Assembly: GCA_934569225.1 (NCBI GenBank)
Contig: CAKTKC010000016.1
Coordinates: forward strand, 1-64,000
Length of the DNA: 64,000 bases
Direction: 5' to 3'
DNA from: an uncultured Oscillospiraceae bacterium
Lineage (GTDB): Bacteria > Bacillota > Clostridia > Oscillospirales > Oscillospiraceae
Each line of letters begins with the position of its first letter. Within the stretch, counting starts at the first letter, position 1. This document shows positions 1 to 7,557 of the stretch, one piece after another. Below the pieces are notes generated by a model, which saw nothing but the letters and a program-made list of their open reading frames with translations, was not told the DNA's origin and made no database searches. The translations under genes were made by a program, and so were the position numbers.

Positions 1-51
1 CTTTGTTGTCCTCCAGCCCTCCTGGCTGACCTTCTGCTCTGTTTTTCCCAT
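1..51 (-). CDS. 5' end of an unidentified gene (runs off the left edge)
   Basis: An ATG at 51 reads leftward off the window and is preceded by a strong SD (AAGGAGGAGCCATC before the ATG). The 17 visible codons give a polar start, MGKTEQKVSQEGWRTTK, too short for a family call. The 216 bases between this start and the next gene hold no other convincing feature; a TACAAT at about 100 on the minus strand could be its -10 box but I see no good -35. Confidence 0.55.
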   Translation of the reverse strand, partial: MGKTEQKVSQEGWRTTK

Positions 52-267
52 GATGGCTCCTCCTTTTGGTAATGTGCCAAGAATTTTACGCATTTATTGT
101 AGCGCATTTTGTTCATTCTGCCATCAGAAGATATTGGGGGAATATCATAAAATCTTGGCCTGCAATTGCCGCCGGTAATTTCTCATTTTATGTCTGCCGG
201 GCCGCTTTGTGCTGACGCAGCCTGAGAAGATGGCGGCAGCTTATCCGCTTGACTCATGATTTTTGCG

Positions 268-1251
268 TTATTCCCCCATATACTTCTCTAAATATGCTTC
301 CACAGCTTTCATATAGGCGGCGTAAACCTTGTTGTCATTCTGCAAGCCGTGGCCGGAGTGTTCCATCACAAAATACTGATAGTCCGCGCCGCTCTCCCGT
401 AGGGCCGCTTCCAGCCGCTTGGAGGCAAGAAAAGGCTGCACCTTGTCCCAGGCTCCATAGGCTGCGACGGTTGGTACAGGATTCTCCGCCACATAATCCA
501 CAGCAGAGATGGTGTGAACCTTTGACAGATAGGAGCCGTCTGCCAGTTCCTCCGGCGTGATCTTCTGTCCGCTCATAACGCTGAACAGTACCGCTCCGGC
601 GATTCTGGATTCCTCGGTGTCCAGGCCTATACCGAAAACACCCCAGTCCTCCGCTACAAAGCTGGAGGGGCCGACCGCGCCAAAGGTGAACACCACTGGC
701 ACAGGCGCGTCCTTCCCGTCACGGTAGGCATAGATCATGGCAAGCGCATGTCCCGCGGAGCCACCGGCAACGGTCATTTTATCAATGGGATAGCCCTCCT
801 TCGCGGCGGCATCTATCACCTTGGGAATGGCTGCTTTGATTTCCTCAGACTGACTCTGGACACTGGCAGTATTGGTGTCTGTGCGAAGGGTGTAGTTGAT
901 GCCTGCCGCCACATACCCCTTGGCGCAGAGCCATGCCAGCATCTCCCGGTCGCCGGATTTATCCCCGGAGGTAAAGCCGCCTGCGTGGAGGTAAACAGCC
1001 AGTCCATAATGGGATTTGCCGCTGTCCTTCGGCAGATACAGGTCAAACTTGTTGGCATCCCCATTGCCGTAAGGCAGATCCTCTTTCAGCGTGCCGATCC
1101 CGTCACTCCATTTGACGCTGTATTCCTTTGCCCAACCGGGCTGAATGGCAAATTTACTGACAACGCCTGCGCCAAAGGCCAGCAGAAACGCCAAAATCCC
1201 AACTCCAACGGACACAGCCCTCGCCTTCTTTCCGCTTTTTATCTTATTCAC
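268..1251 (-). CDS. Membrane-anchored or secreted alpha/beta hydrolase (esterase/lipase-like)
   Basis: A 327-residue protein with an N-terminal hydrophobic segment (about residues 12-34) after a basic stretch, so a signal anchor or signal peptide, followed by an alpha/beta-hydrolase domain on the outer face. Family marks are the oxyanion-hole region HAGGF (near residue 89) and the nucleophile elbow GGSAG (near residue 163), the pattern of hormone-sensitive-lipase-like esterases; a late HSGHG near residue 299 can supply the catalytic His. Substrate unknown. The start is GTG at 1251, whose GTGA overlaps the stop of the tiny upstream gene, so the two are probably translationally coupled. Both lie opposite a TetR gene with an operator between, which makes control by that TetR likely. 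Confidence 0.8.
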   Translation of the reverse strand: MNKIKSGKKARAVSVGVGILAFLLAFGAGVVSKFAIQPGWAKEYSVKWSDGIGTLKEDLPYGNGDANKFDLYLPKDSGKSHYGLAVYLHAGGFTSGDKSGDREMLAWLCAKGYVAAGINYTLRTDTNTASVQSQSEEIKAAIPKVIDAAAKEGYPIDKMTVAGGSAGHALAMIYAYRDGKDAPVPVVFTFGAVGPSSFVAEDWGVFGIGLDTEESRIAGAVLFSVMSGQKITPEELADGSYLSKVHTISAVDYVAENPVPTVAAYGAWDKVQPFLASKRLEAALRESGADYQYFVMEHSGHGLQNDNKVYAAYMKAVEAYLEKYMGE

Positions 1252-1382
1252 AGGATATTCCCTCCAAACATCGTGCCACCCAGCAGCAGGTTCATCAGTG
1301 CCCTTACCGCCAATCGCCCCAGAACAAAGCCGATCAGGACGATTGCCAAAAGGATCAAAATTTGTTTTGTTGTTCGTGTCAT
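1248..1382 (-). CDS. Small single-pass membrane protein (44 aa)
   Basis: A 44-codon ORF begins at ATG 1382 with an ideal SD (AAGGAG, 7 bases before the start) and ends in a TGA overlapping the GTG start of the hydrolase. The product is short and hydrophobic: a basic start (MTRTTKQ), about 20 aliphatic residues (ILILLAIVLIGFVLG), then an Arg-containing linker and a glycine-rich tail. It looks like a small integral membrane protein co-expressed with the hydrolase, perhaps a partner or anchor. I know no named family. The coupled overlap and SD are the main evidence that it is real. Confidence 0.65.
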   Translation of the reverse strand: MTRTTKQILILLAIVLIGFVLGRLAVRALMNLLLGGTMFGGNIL

Positions 1383-1394
1383 CCTTATTTCTCC

Positions 1395-1442
1395 TTGACT
1401 TTCAGATGATACAAGTGTATCATCTAATCAGTAATGAGTCAA
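1395..1442. promoter_or_regulatory. Overlapping divergent promoters with a TetR operator
   Basis: Rightward promoter: TTGACT (1395-1400), 17 bases, TATCAT (1418-1423). Leftward promoter: TTGACT (minus strand, 1437-1442), 17 bases, TACACT (1414-1419). A perfect palindrome with 10-base arms (AGATGATACA / TGTATCATCT, 1404-1425, 2-base centre) covers both -10 boxes. Bound repressor here would shut off the hydrolase operon and the tetR gene together. A second inverted repeat, GTCTCA..TGAGAC (1445-1463), lies just downstream of the tetR promoter. Confidence 0.8.
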
Positions 1443-1476
1443 TCGTCTCAGCGAAAATGAGACAAAGTGCAAGGAG

Positions 1477-2013
1477 ATGTATCAGCCCGTGAACAATCAG
1501 GAGAAGAACACCTATGTCCGCAGTCAGATTCTTGCGGCACTACTAAAAATGATGCGAGAGCAGCCCTTTGCCGATATTTCCGTCAGTGCCTTGGTAAGCA
1601 CGGCGCAGGTGGGCAGAGCTTCTTTCTACCGCAATTTTACAGACAAAGAGGATGTGCTGCGGCAGGAAAATGACCGGTTGACCGCCCAATGGAAGCAGAG
1701 CTATGACGCCGTGGAGCATACCGCCCCCAATGAACTGCTTGTTTCCCTGCTGGATTTTTACAAGGAACGCTCCGACTTTTATCTGGCACTGTACCAAGCC
1801 GGACTCTCAGGGATTGTGCTGCAAACGCTGCTGGAGCAATCGGAAATCACTCCGGAAATGCCAAACGCCATAGCCTATCTCAAATCCTCCATCGCCTATA
1901 TGCTCTACGGCTGGGTCGTGGAATGGATGAAGCGAGGCATGCAGGAGAGCGGCACGGAGCTGCTTAAAATGTTCCAGACTGCGCCGCATTCGAAAATCAA
2001 TAGCAACTGTTGA
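1477..2013 (+). CDS. TetR/AcrR-family transcriptional regulator
   Basis: A protein of about 178 residues. The N-terminal HTH follows the TetR pattern: a first helix (SQILAALLKMMREQPFADIS), then VSALVSTAQVGRASFYRNFTDKEDVL, with the recognition helix ending in FYRNF. The remaining ~110 residues are a helical ligand and dimer domain of no recognised subtype. It is divergent from the hydrolase pair and its promoter shares the palindrome at 1404-1425, so it probably represses itself and them. Start choice is uncertain: AAGGAG at 1471-1476 abuts the ATG at 1477 with no spacer, so GTG at 1489 (12 bases away, product beginning MNNQEKNTYV) may be the true start. Confidence 0.85.
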   Translation: MYQPVNNQEKNTYVRSQILAALLKMMREQPFADISVSALVSTAQVGRASFYRNFTDKEDVLRQENDRLTAQWKQSYDAVEHTAPNELLVSLLDFYKERSDFYLALYQAGLSGIVLQTLLEQSEITPEMPNAIAYLKSSIAYMLYGWVVEWMKRGMQESGTELLKMFQTAPHSKINSNC

Positions 2014-2122
2014 ATTTCAGAAAACTCTTAAAAACCCGTCGGCATCTGGCCAGCGACTCTTTTGTCCCCATGCCGCAGTTTCAAAAGAGGAACATACACC
2101 AAGATGATTTTTCACAAAGAAC

Positions 2123-2165
2123 ACAGCACCGGCAGTCCTGTAAAACACAAGGCTGCCGGTGCTGT
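2123..2165. terminator. Strong hairpin after the tetR gene
   Basis: Inverted repeat with 13-base arms (ACAGCACCGGCAG / CTGCCGGTGCTGT) about 110 bases after the tetR stop. No long T-run follows on the plus strand, so efficiency is uncertain. The interval 2014-2122 holds nothing else except a short CTCTTTTG..CAAAAGAG repeat. Confidence 0.5.
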
Positions 2166-2195
2166 ATTCAGAATGAAATATCCTTCATGTAAACA

Positions 2196-2239
2196 AAAAA
2201 TCCGAACCCATCCCCCACAGGGAAGAAGTTCGGATTTTT
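2196..2239 (-). terminator. Terminator of the tRNA-Val transcript (possibly bidirectional)
   Basis: Hairpin with 12-base arms (AAAAATCCGAAC / GTTCGGATTTTT) immediately after the tRNA 3' end on the minus strand, followed by a T-rich run. A T-run is also present on the plus side, so it could also stop rightward readthrough from the tetR gene. Confidence 0.8.
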
Positions 2240-2245
2240 AATGTA

Positions 2246-2322
2246 TGGTGGACGATATAGGACTCGAACCTATGACCTTCCGCACGTCAAGCGGATGCTC
2301 TAGCCAGCTGAGCTAATCGTCC
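2246..2322 (-). tRNA. tRNA-Val (anticodon GAC)
   Basis: A 77-base cloverleaf on the minus strand. The acceptor stem GGACGAT pairs with ATCGTCC, the discriminator base is A and CCA is encoded. The D-arm begins TAGCTCAGCTGG, the anticodon stem is TCCGC/GCGGA with the 7-base loop TTGACGT, and the T-arm is CATAGGTTCGAGTCCTATA. Loop position places the anticodon as GAC, reading GUC and GUU valine codons. Confidence 0.93.
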
Positions 2323-2395
2323 GTCAGCGCACTCAACTGAATGCCTGATCAGTATACACGACCTGCCGCCATTTGTCAAGGGTTTTTTCCAGAAA

Positions 2396-2755
2396 TTATC
2401 CGACTGCCGCGTCAACGCTCTGTTCCCCCAGAAATTGGATCACCAGGCGGTTGGGCAGACACACGATCGGCGTGCCGCCGCCGCAAAAGCCCCGCTCCAT
2501 GCAGTAGTGGTCGGGGCAGTCCGCCTCCGTGACGGCAATACGTCCGTCCCGGACGGTGACGGTGTTGCTGCCGCCGGTTTCCCCGGTGACGATAAACTGC
2601 TGATCAATACGCAGATTCACGGTTCTGACGATCTTCCCCCCGCTGCTGATCTGGGCGTAACCGGCATCATCGCCGGGCAGCAGGAGGAAAACGCTCAGCC
2701 CAAGGCACACCGCCGCAATGGCCGCAATAAGCGCTATCCAGGTTTTCGTTTTCAC
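2396..2755 (-). CDS. NusG domain II-containing protein (membrane-anchored or exported)
   Basis: About 119 residues: an N-terminal membrane segment (residues 6-26, IALIAAIAAVCLGLSVFLLLP), then a compact beta domain with the Clostridia-type NusG_II pattern (GKIVRTVNLRIDQQFIV ... GGSNTVTVRDGRIAVTEADCPDHYCMERGFC ... IVCLPNRLVI). The Cys-rich centre and the closing IVCLPNRLVI are typical of this family as I remember it, usually found in anaerobic Firmicutes next to membrane or quinone-related genes. Its role is not established. The GTG start at 2755 is chosen because GAGGTGA lies 8 bases upstream; the frame stays open for another 37 codons but these look non-coding. Confidence 0.75.
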   Translation of the reverse strand: MKTKTWIALIAAIAAVCLGLSVFLLLPGDDAGYAQISSGGKIVRTVNLRIDQQFIVTGETGGSNTVTVRDGRIAVTEADCPDHYCMERGFCGGGTPIVCLPNRLVIQFLGEQSVDAAVG

Positions 2756-2846
2756 AGGGCAGTCACCTCGCCGGGAAAGATTTGTGATTCCATTGGCAGT
2801 ATAGCAAAAGAAAGGGAAAAACGCAAGAAAATGTCCTAAATATTTC

Positions 2847-2875
2847 TTGACTTTTTCTTTACGCAATGCTAGAAT
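2847..2875 (+). promoter_or_regulatory. Promoter of the rplU-prp-rpmA operon
   Basis: TTGACT (2847-2852), 17-base spacer, TAGAAT (2870-2875). The ~85-base leader to the rplU start is GC-rich and could hold an L21 autoregulatory leader, but I could not match it to the known consensus. Confidence 0.8.
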
Positions 2876-2966
2876 AGACGAGCCGCATTGAAGGGGCTTT
2901 CAGTCGGTGCGTCCAAAATCACCGCGCCCCCAGAGCGAGACTACACAATTAAAGTAGGTGAAACAA

Positions 2967-3278
2967 ATGAAAGCAGTTATCGTAACCGGTGGTAAGCAGT
3001 ACACCGTTGCCGAGGGCGACGTCGTGTTCGTGGAGAAGCTGGGTGCGGAAGCCGAGGCTACCGTCAAGTTCGATCAGGTTCTGGCTGTCCTGGACGGCGA
3101 GAACACCAAGATCGGTGCTCCCACTGTGGAGGGTGCCAGTGTCGAAGCCAAGGTCGTCAAGAACGGCAAGGGCAAGAAGATCGACATCATCCGCTACAAG
3201 TCCAAGAAGAACGAGAAGAAGCACATCGGTCATCGCCAGCCTTACACCAAGGTGGAGATCACCAAGATCGCTCTGTAA
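2967..3278 (+). CDS. rplU: 50S ribosomal protein L21
   Basis: 103 residues, the usual L21 length, beginning [18 protein letters not shown] with the conserved GGKQYxVxxGD start. The middle [15 protein letters not shown] and the basic C-terminus [18 protein letters not shown] match the L21 signature. L21 binds 23S rRNA in the large subunit. ATG 2967 is used because AGGTGA lies 6 bases upstream; a GTG at 2958 lies inside that SD. It is first in the classic L21-Prp-L27 operon. Confidence 0.97.
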   Translation: MKAVIVTGGKQYTVAEGDVVFVEKLGAEAEATVKFDQVLAVLDGENTKIGAPTVEGASVEAKVVKNGKGKKIDIIRYKSKKNEKKHIGHRQPYTKVEITKIAL

Positions 3279-3281
3279 TTT

Positions 3282-3608
3282 ATGACAAGATGCGAATTTT
3301 TCACCGAGGGCGAGAGGATTACCGGATTCTCCGTCTCGGGTCACAGCGATTATGACGAGCCGGGAAAGGACATTGTCTGCGCCGCCGTCTCCGCTGTCGT
3401 TACCATGGCCGAAGCCACCATCAACGATGTGTGCGGCGCCAAGGCCAAGGTTCGGGTCAAGGATGGGGAAAATAACCGCATCACCCTGACCCTCCCCGCG
3501 TCCTGCGATGAAGAGGACACCGTGCAGGCAGTGCTTGCCGGAATGCTGGTGACTCTGTGCGGGCTGCGGGATGACTATCCTGATAATATCGAAGTTTTGG
3601 AGGTGTAA
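3282..3608 (+). CDS. prp: Ribosomal-processing cysteine protease Prp
   Basis: 108 residues placed between L21 and L27, the diagnostic position of Prp (YsxB). The catalytic pair is visible: His21 in [10 protein letters not shown] and Cys33 in KDIVCAAVS. Prp removes the N-terminal extension of L27 in Firmicutes before L27 enters the ribosome, and the matching cleavage motif is present in the next gene. The ATG follows the rplU stop by 3 bases and lacks a clear SD, which suggests translational coupling. Confidence 0.93.
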   Translation: MTRCEFFTEGERITGFSVSGHSDYDEPGKDIVCAAVSAVVTMAEATINDVCGAKAKVRVKDGENNRITLTLPASCDEEDTVQAVLAGMLVTLCGLRDDYPDNIEVLEV

Positions 3609-3612
3609 CACC

Positions 3613-3894
3613 ATGCTGAAGATTGGTATTCAGTTCTTCGCTCACCACAAGGGCGGCGGTTCCACCAAGAACGGCCGTGATTCCGAGTCCAAGCGTCTGG
3701 GCGTGAAGCGTGCCGACGGTCAGTTCGTTCTGGCCGGCAACATTCTGGTTCGCCAGAGAGGCACCCACATCCATCCCGGTGTCAACGTGGGCATCGGTAA
3801 GGACGACACCCTGTTCGCCAAGGTTGACGGCACCGTCAAGTTTGAGCGTCTGGGCAAGGATCGCCGGCAGTGCTCCGTGTACGCCGAGCAGTAA
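3613..3894 (+). CDS. rpmA: 50S ribosomal protein L27 (Prp-processed form)
   Basis: 93 residues, starting [21 protein letters not shown]. The IQFFA segment before HHKGGG is the Firmicutes extension cut by Prp after FFA, exposing the N-terminal tail that reaches the peptidyl-transferase centre. The rest ([19 protein letters not shown] ... IRQRGT-type core) is standard L27. ATG 3613 has GGAGGTG upstream; the open frame extends further but without an SD. Confidence 0.97.
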   Translation: MLKIGIQFFAHHKGGGSTKNGRDSESKRLGVKRADGQFVLAGNILVRQRGTHIHPGVNVGIGKDDTLFAKVDGTVKFERLGKDRRQCSVYAEQ

Positions 3895-3910
3895 GATCAT
3901 CTGGACAAGG

Positions 3911-3945
3911 AAGGCTGCCGCATCACTGATTGCGGCAGCCTTTTT
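3911..3945 (+). terminator. Terminator of the rplU-prp-rpmA operon
   Basis: AAGGCTGCCGCA pairs with TGCGGCAGCCTT over a 7-base loop, followed directly by a T-run. Confidence 0.9.
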
Positions 3946-4008
3946 ATAAGGAAACTCTGAAATAATACCGCGCCATTGTGCGCATGCCGCAGGAAGGAGG
4001 CATCCGTC

Positions 4009-4770
4009 GTGCTTTTAACGGAATTTGACCCCACGCCCCGCGCCGTCATCAACCCGGACTACATAAAACCGGTGGAGAATTTTCCGGAAACGGTGGTCGC
4101 CGTCTTTTCCCACCAGCTTTTTGCCTCTGTGGCCGCATTTCTGGAGGGTAAGCGCATCGCCCAGACCCGCGACGCGGACGGAGACTGGCCCATTTATGAG
4201 GTCACCTACCGGGGAAGCCGACTGGGCTTCTGCAAAGCAAGGGTGGGCGCGCCAGCCTGTGTGGGGCAGTTTGAGGAGATCATCGCCATGGGCGCACGCC
4301 GGTTCATCCTGCTGGGCAACTGCGGCGTTCTGGACAAAAGAATCGAGGACTGCGGCATCATCATTCCCACAAAAGCCATCCGGGACGAGGGCACCAGCTA
4401 CCATTATGCCCCGGCGGGCGATCTGATCGACGTCAACACCCGCTATGTTCCCGAATTTATCGAAGTTCTCCGGGAATTTGGGTATCCTTATGTGCAGGGC
4501 GCTGCCTGGACGACGGACGCCTTTTATCGGGAGACCCCCGCAAAGGTCGCTGCCCGGCGGCGCATGGGTGCGGTGTGCGTGGAGATGGAGTGCGCGGCCA
4601 TGCAGGCCATGTGCAATTTCCGGGGTGTGGAATTTTTCCAGTATTTCTATGCCGGGGACAATCTGGATCACCCCCAGTGGGACCCCAGAAGCCTGTCCGG
4701 CCACACCCGGTTATCTGACAAGGAAAAAATTGCCCTGCTGGCTTTTGAACTGGCCAGCAGAATCGGCTGA
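4009..4770 (+). CDS. Nucleoside phosphorylase (uridine/purine nucleoside phosphorylase family)
   Basis: 253 residues with the PNP/UDP phosphorylase fold: GSRLGFCKARVGAPACVGQFEEIIAMGARRFILLGNCGVL corresponds to the phosphate- and ribose-binding core, and GAVCVEMECAAMQAM (near residues 184-198) carries the ribose-binding Met-Glu seen in the family. It would split a nucleoside with phosphate into base and ribose-1-phosphate for salvage. Which base is accepted cannot be read from the sequence. GTG 4009 is chosen because AGGAGG (3995-4000) lies 8 bases upstream. It sits between rpmA and obg, 43 bases before obg, and may be cotranscribed with obg. Confidence 0.85.
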   Translation: MLLTEFDPTPRAVINPDYIKPVENFPETVVAVFSHQLFASVAAFLEGKRIAQTRDADGDWPIYEVTYRGSRLGFCKARVGAPACVGQFEEIIAMGARRFILLGNCGVLDKRIEDCGIIIPTKAIRDEGTSYHYAPAGDLIDVNTRYVPEFIEVLREFGYPYVQGAAWTTDAFYRETPAKVAARRRMGAVCVEMECAAMQAMCNFRGVEFFQYFYAGDNLDHPQWDPRSLSGHTRLSDKEKIALLAFELASRIG

Positions 4771-4813
4771 ATAAAGGAAGTATCTATGCTTCCATAGATT
4801 TAGGAGGACAACT

Positions 4814-6088
4814 ATGTTCGTGGATAAAGTGCGCATCACCGTCATCGGCGGACGGGGCGGCGATGGAGCGGTGGCGTTCCACCGGGAGAAATATGTGGCC
4901 TCCGGCGGCCCGGACGGCGGCGACGGCGGACATGGCGGCAGCGTCATTCTCCGGGTCAACGACAACCTGTCAACCCTTTTGGATTTCCGCTACAAGCGCA
5001 AGTACCAGGCCGCCGCCGGTGTCAGCGGTCAGGGTCGGAAAATGGCGGGCAAACGGGGCGAAAACCTGATCATCGAGGTTCCCCGGGGCACCGTCGTGCG
5101 GGACGCCGAAACGAATCAGATCATTGTGGACATGTCCACCGGCGAGGATTTCATTCTCGCCAAGGGCGGACGGGGCGGCTGGGGCAATGCCCATTACGCC
5201 ACCCCCACCCGTCAGGTTCCCCGGTTTGCCAAGGCCGGTCTCAAGGGTCAGGAGCGGGACGTGATTCTGGAATTAAAGCTTCTGGCGGACGTGGGTCTGG
5301 TGGGCTTCCCCAACGTGGGCAAATCCACCCTGCTTTCCGTCACCTCCAACGCCCACCCGAAGATCGCCAATTACCATTTTACGACTCTGTACCCCAATCT
5401 GGGCGTGATTTATGTAGACGAGGGCGTGTCCTTCGTCATGGCGGACATCCCCGGCATCATTGAGGGCGCCGCCGAGGGTGCGGGTCTGGGGCATGATTTT
5501 CTCCGGCACATCGACCGGTGCCGTCTGCTTGTCCACGTTGTGGACGTGTCCGGCAGCGAAGGCCGGGATCCCGTGGAGGATTTTCACGCCATCTGCGCCG
5601 AGCTGAAAAACTACAGCGTTGATCTCAGCAACCGCCCCATGATCGTGGCTGCCAACAAAACCGACCTGCTGCCCCCGGACAGCGACAATCTGGAGCGGCT
5701 CCGCGCCGCCGCCGAAGAAGCGGGCTGCGAGCTGTATGAGATCTCCGCCGGCACCACCGTGGGCACCCGGAATCTCATGCGGGCAGTGGCGGAGCGGCTG
5801 CGCACCCTGCCCCCCGTGACCATTTACGAGCCGGAGTACGTGGAGGTCATCGCCGAGCCTACTGACCCCAACGCCTTCGACATCGAGCATTACGGCAGCA
5901 CCTGGCTGGTCACCGGCGTCTGGCTGGAACGGCTGGTGCAGAACATCAATTTCGAGGATTACGAGTCCCGGAACTATTTTGACCAGCAGCTCCGCAAGGT
6001 GGGTCTGTTCGCCCGCCTGGAGGAAATGGGCATCGCCGACGGGGACACCGTGGATATTTACGACTTTGAGTTTGAGTATCAGCGGTAA
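4814..6088 (+). CDS. obg: GTPase Obg (ribosome assembly and stress)
   Basis: 424 residues with all three Obg domains: the glycine-rich Obg fold (1-158, e.g. VIGGRGGDGAVAFHREK and KGGRGGWGN), the G domain (G1 GFPNVGKST, G3 DIPGI, G4 NKTD) and a C-terminal OCT domain (about 345-424) found in many Gram-positive Obg proteins. It binds the 50S subunit and couples GTP level to ribosome maturation. Location after L21/L27 is conserved. The start has AGGAGG 5 bases upstream, and a small inverted repeat (ATCTATG/CATAGAT, 4782-4799) lies just before the SD. Confidence 0.97.
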   Translation: MFVDKVRITVIGGRGGDGAVAFHREKYVASGGPDGGDGGHGGSVILRVNDNLSTLLDFRYKRKYQAAAGVSGQGRKMAGKRGENLIIEVPRGTVVRDAETNQIIVDMSTGEDFILAKGGRGGWGNAHYATPTRQVPRFAKAGLKGQERDVILELKLLADVGLVGFPNVGKSTLLSVTSNAHPKIANYHFTTLYPNLGVIYVDEGVSFVMADIPGIIEGAAEGAGLGHDFLRHIDRCRLLVHVVDVSGSEGRDPVEDFHAICAELKNYSVDLSNRPMIVAANKTDLLPPDSDNLERLRAAAEEAGCELYEISAGTTVGTRNLMRAVAERLRTLPPVTIYEPEYVEVIAEPTDPNAFDIEHYGSTWLVTGVWLERLVQNINFEDYESRNYFDQQLRKVGLFARLEEMGIADGDTVDIYDFEFEYQR

Positions 6089-6111
6089 GGCATCGTTCTT
6101 CAAATAATTGC

Positions 6112-6150
6112 CAACAGCCGGGACAAGCCGTAAGCTTGCCCCGGCTGTTG
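6112..6150 (+). terminator. Hairpin after obg
   Basis: Long stem CAACAGCCGGG / CCCGGCTGTTG (11 base pairs) with an inner CAAGC/GCTTG stem, 24 bases after the obg stop. No clear T-run follows. The rest of the ~300-base gap (6151-6393) holds the promoter of the next gene and otherwise nothing I recognise. Confidence 0.65.
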
Positions 6151-6310
6151 CTGTCTGCGGGTCATGCCTCCCAGAAAACCGGCGAAATGACCAACCGGGT
6201 TTTTCCGCTCTGGGCAGGGCGTTTTCCGACGGAAACATCGGTACGGTGCATGGCAGGAATCGCCGTTCTTTGGGCGTTTTGACGGTTTTTCGGAACGCGC
6301 GGAAAACCAT

Positions 6311-6339
6311 TTGCCATTCCTTTCTTTTTTCGATATAAT
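6311..6339 (+). promoter_or_regulatory. Promoter of the AraC-NhaC pair
   Basis: TTGCCA (6311-6316), 17 bases, TATAAT (6334-6339), about 55 bases before the araC-family start. Confidence 0.8.
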
Positions 6340-6393
6340 AATTCTTATACGGCTGGTTTGCGCGAGCCATCTTTTTTCCGGGGGTTGATTTCC

Positions 6394-7545
6394 ATGATCC
6401 GCAATCTGAATCAGGTCACGTTCCGCTGCTTCGGCAGCGTTCCGTCCGAGCGCACCCAGACGGACAGGAATCTGTTCCGGGACGATGCCGCTGCGGTGCG
6501 GCTGTCCCAGGCGGAGGCTGTGATCTACCGCGCCGCATCGGAAACGCGGATCAGCTGCGGCATGGGCATGAGCGTCCTGTCCGCCAGCACGGACGGGGAG
6601 ACCTACCAGCGCTTCTATCTGGACAAGCCCGCCGTTCTCCGCAAGGGCGTCTACTTCCTCCTGGAGCCGTTTCAGGGGGACGCCACGGTGATGGTATCCG
6701 CACAGGAGCCGCCGGAGGAGCTGGGACGCCGCGCCCCCAGCAGCGCCCGGGTGGATCACCAGCTGCGGGTGGAGGGCATTTACACCTTCTTCTATCAGGA
6801 AAAGGAGCAGGGCTTCCTGTTTTCCGGGGAATCCCACCCCATGACCGAGCTGACCTACGTGGATCAGGGGGCGCTCCACAGCGTGGTGGACGGGCAGGAT
6901 CTTCTGCTCAAGCAGGGGGACATCGTCCTCTACGGCCCGAATCAGTGGCACATGCAGTATGCCGACATTGGCGTTGCCCCCCGGTTCGTGACCATTTCCT
7001 TTGACGTCAGCGGCGTTGACCTGGCTCCCCTGCTGAACCGGAAATTCACCGCGCCCCAGAGCGTAGCCGCGCTTTTGCAGAATATGCTCCGGGAGCAGGA
7101 ATTTATGGACGCCTACTCCAACGACATCATCCTCTACCAGCTGAATCTGCTGCTGCTTCAGCTTCAGCGGGAGGCCGCAGCCCCCAAGGCCGGGAAACTG
7201 CAAACCTCCAACGCCGTCCACAGTGAGAACGAGATCATCCGTCAGGCGCAGCAGTTTATCAGCGCCCACATCCGGGAAAAGCTGTCGGTGCCGCTGGTCG
7301 CCCGGCAGGTGGACGTCAGCCCCAGCTACCTCACGGCGCTGTTCCACAAGAACCTGCAAATTTCCCCCGGCGAATACATCCGCCGGATCAAGCTCCAGGA
7401 GAGCAAGCAGATGATCCGGGAAAACAACCTGAACTTCACGGAGATCGCCGCCCAGCTCCACTATTCCACGGTGCATCACTTCTCCCGGCAGTTCAAGGAG
7501 AAGTTTGGCATTACCCCCACAGAATATGCAAAATCTGTTCGTTGA
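6394..7545 (+). CDS. AraC-family transcriptional regulator with cupin-like sensor
   Basis: 383 residues. The N-terminal ~260 hold a sensor; MTELTYVDQGALHSVVDGQDLLLKQGDIVLYGPNQWHMQ is a clear cupin (AraC-binding) stretch. The C-terminal ~100 form the double HTH (ISAHIREKLSVPLVARQVDVSPSYLTALFHKN ... FTEIAAQLHYSTVHHFSRQFKEKFGITPTEYAKSVR). Start ATG 6394 is preceded by a G-rich SD-like CGGGGG. The antiporter gene follows 12 bases after its stop, so the two form an operon and the regulator may answer to a ligand linked to that transporter. Confidence 0.88.
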   Translation: MIRNLNQVTFRCFGSVPSERTQTDRNLFRDDAAAVRLSQAEAVIYRAASETRISCGMGMSVLSASTDGETYQRFYLDKPAVLRKGVYFLLEPFQGDATVMVSAQEPPEELGRRAPSSARVDHQLRVEGIYTFFYQEKEQGFLFSGESHPMTELTYVDQGALHSVVDGQDLLLKQGDIVLYGPNQWHMQYADIGVAPRFVTISFDVSGVDLAPLLNRKFTAPQSVAALLQNMLREQEFMDAYSNDIILYQLNLLLLQLQREAAAPKAGKLQTSNAVHSENEIIRQAQQFISAHIREKLSVPLVARQVDVSPSYLTALFHKNLQISPGEYIRRIKLQESKQMIRENNLNFTEIAAQLHYSTVHHFSRQFKEKFGITPTEYAKSVR

Positions 7546-7557
7546 GAGGTTTGGAAA

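Noticed and set aside
2881..2966. L21 ribosomal leader
   Set aside because: GC-rich leader could fold, but I could not recognise the conserved L21 leader elements, so it is not annotated as one.
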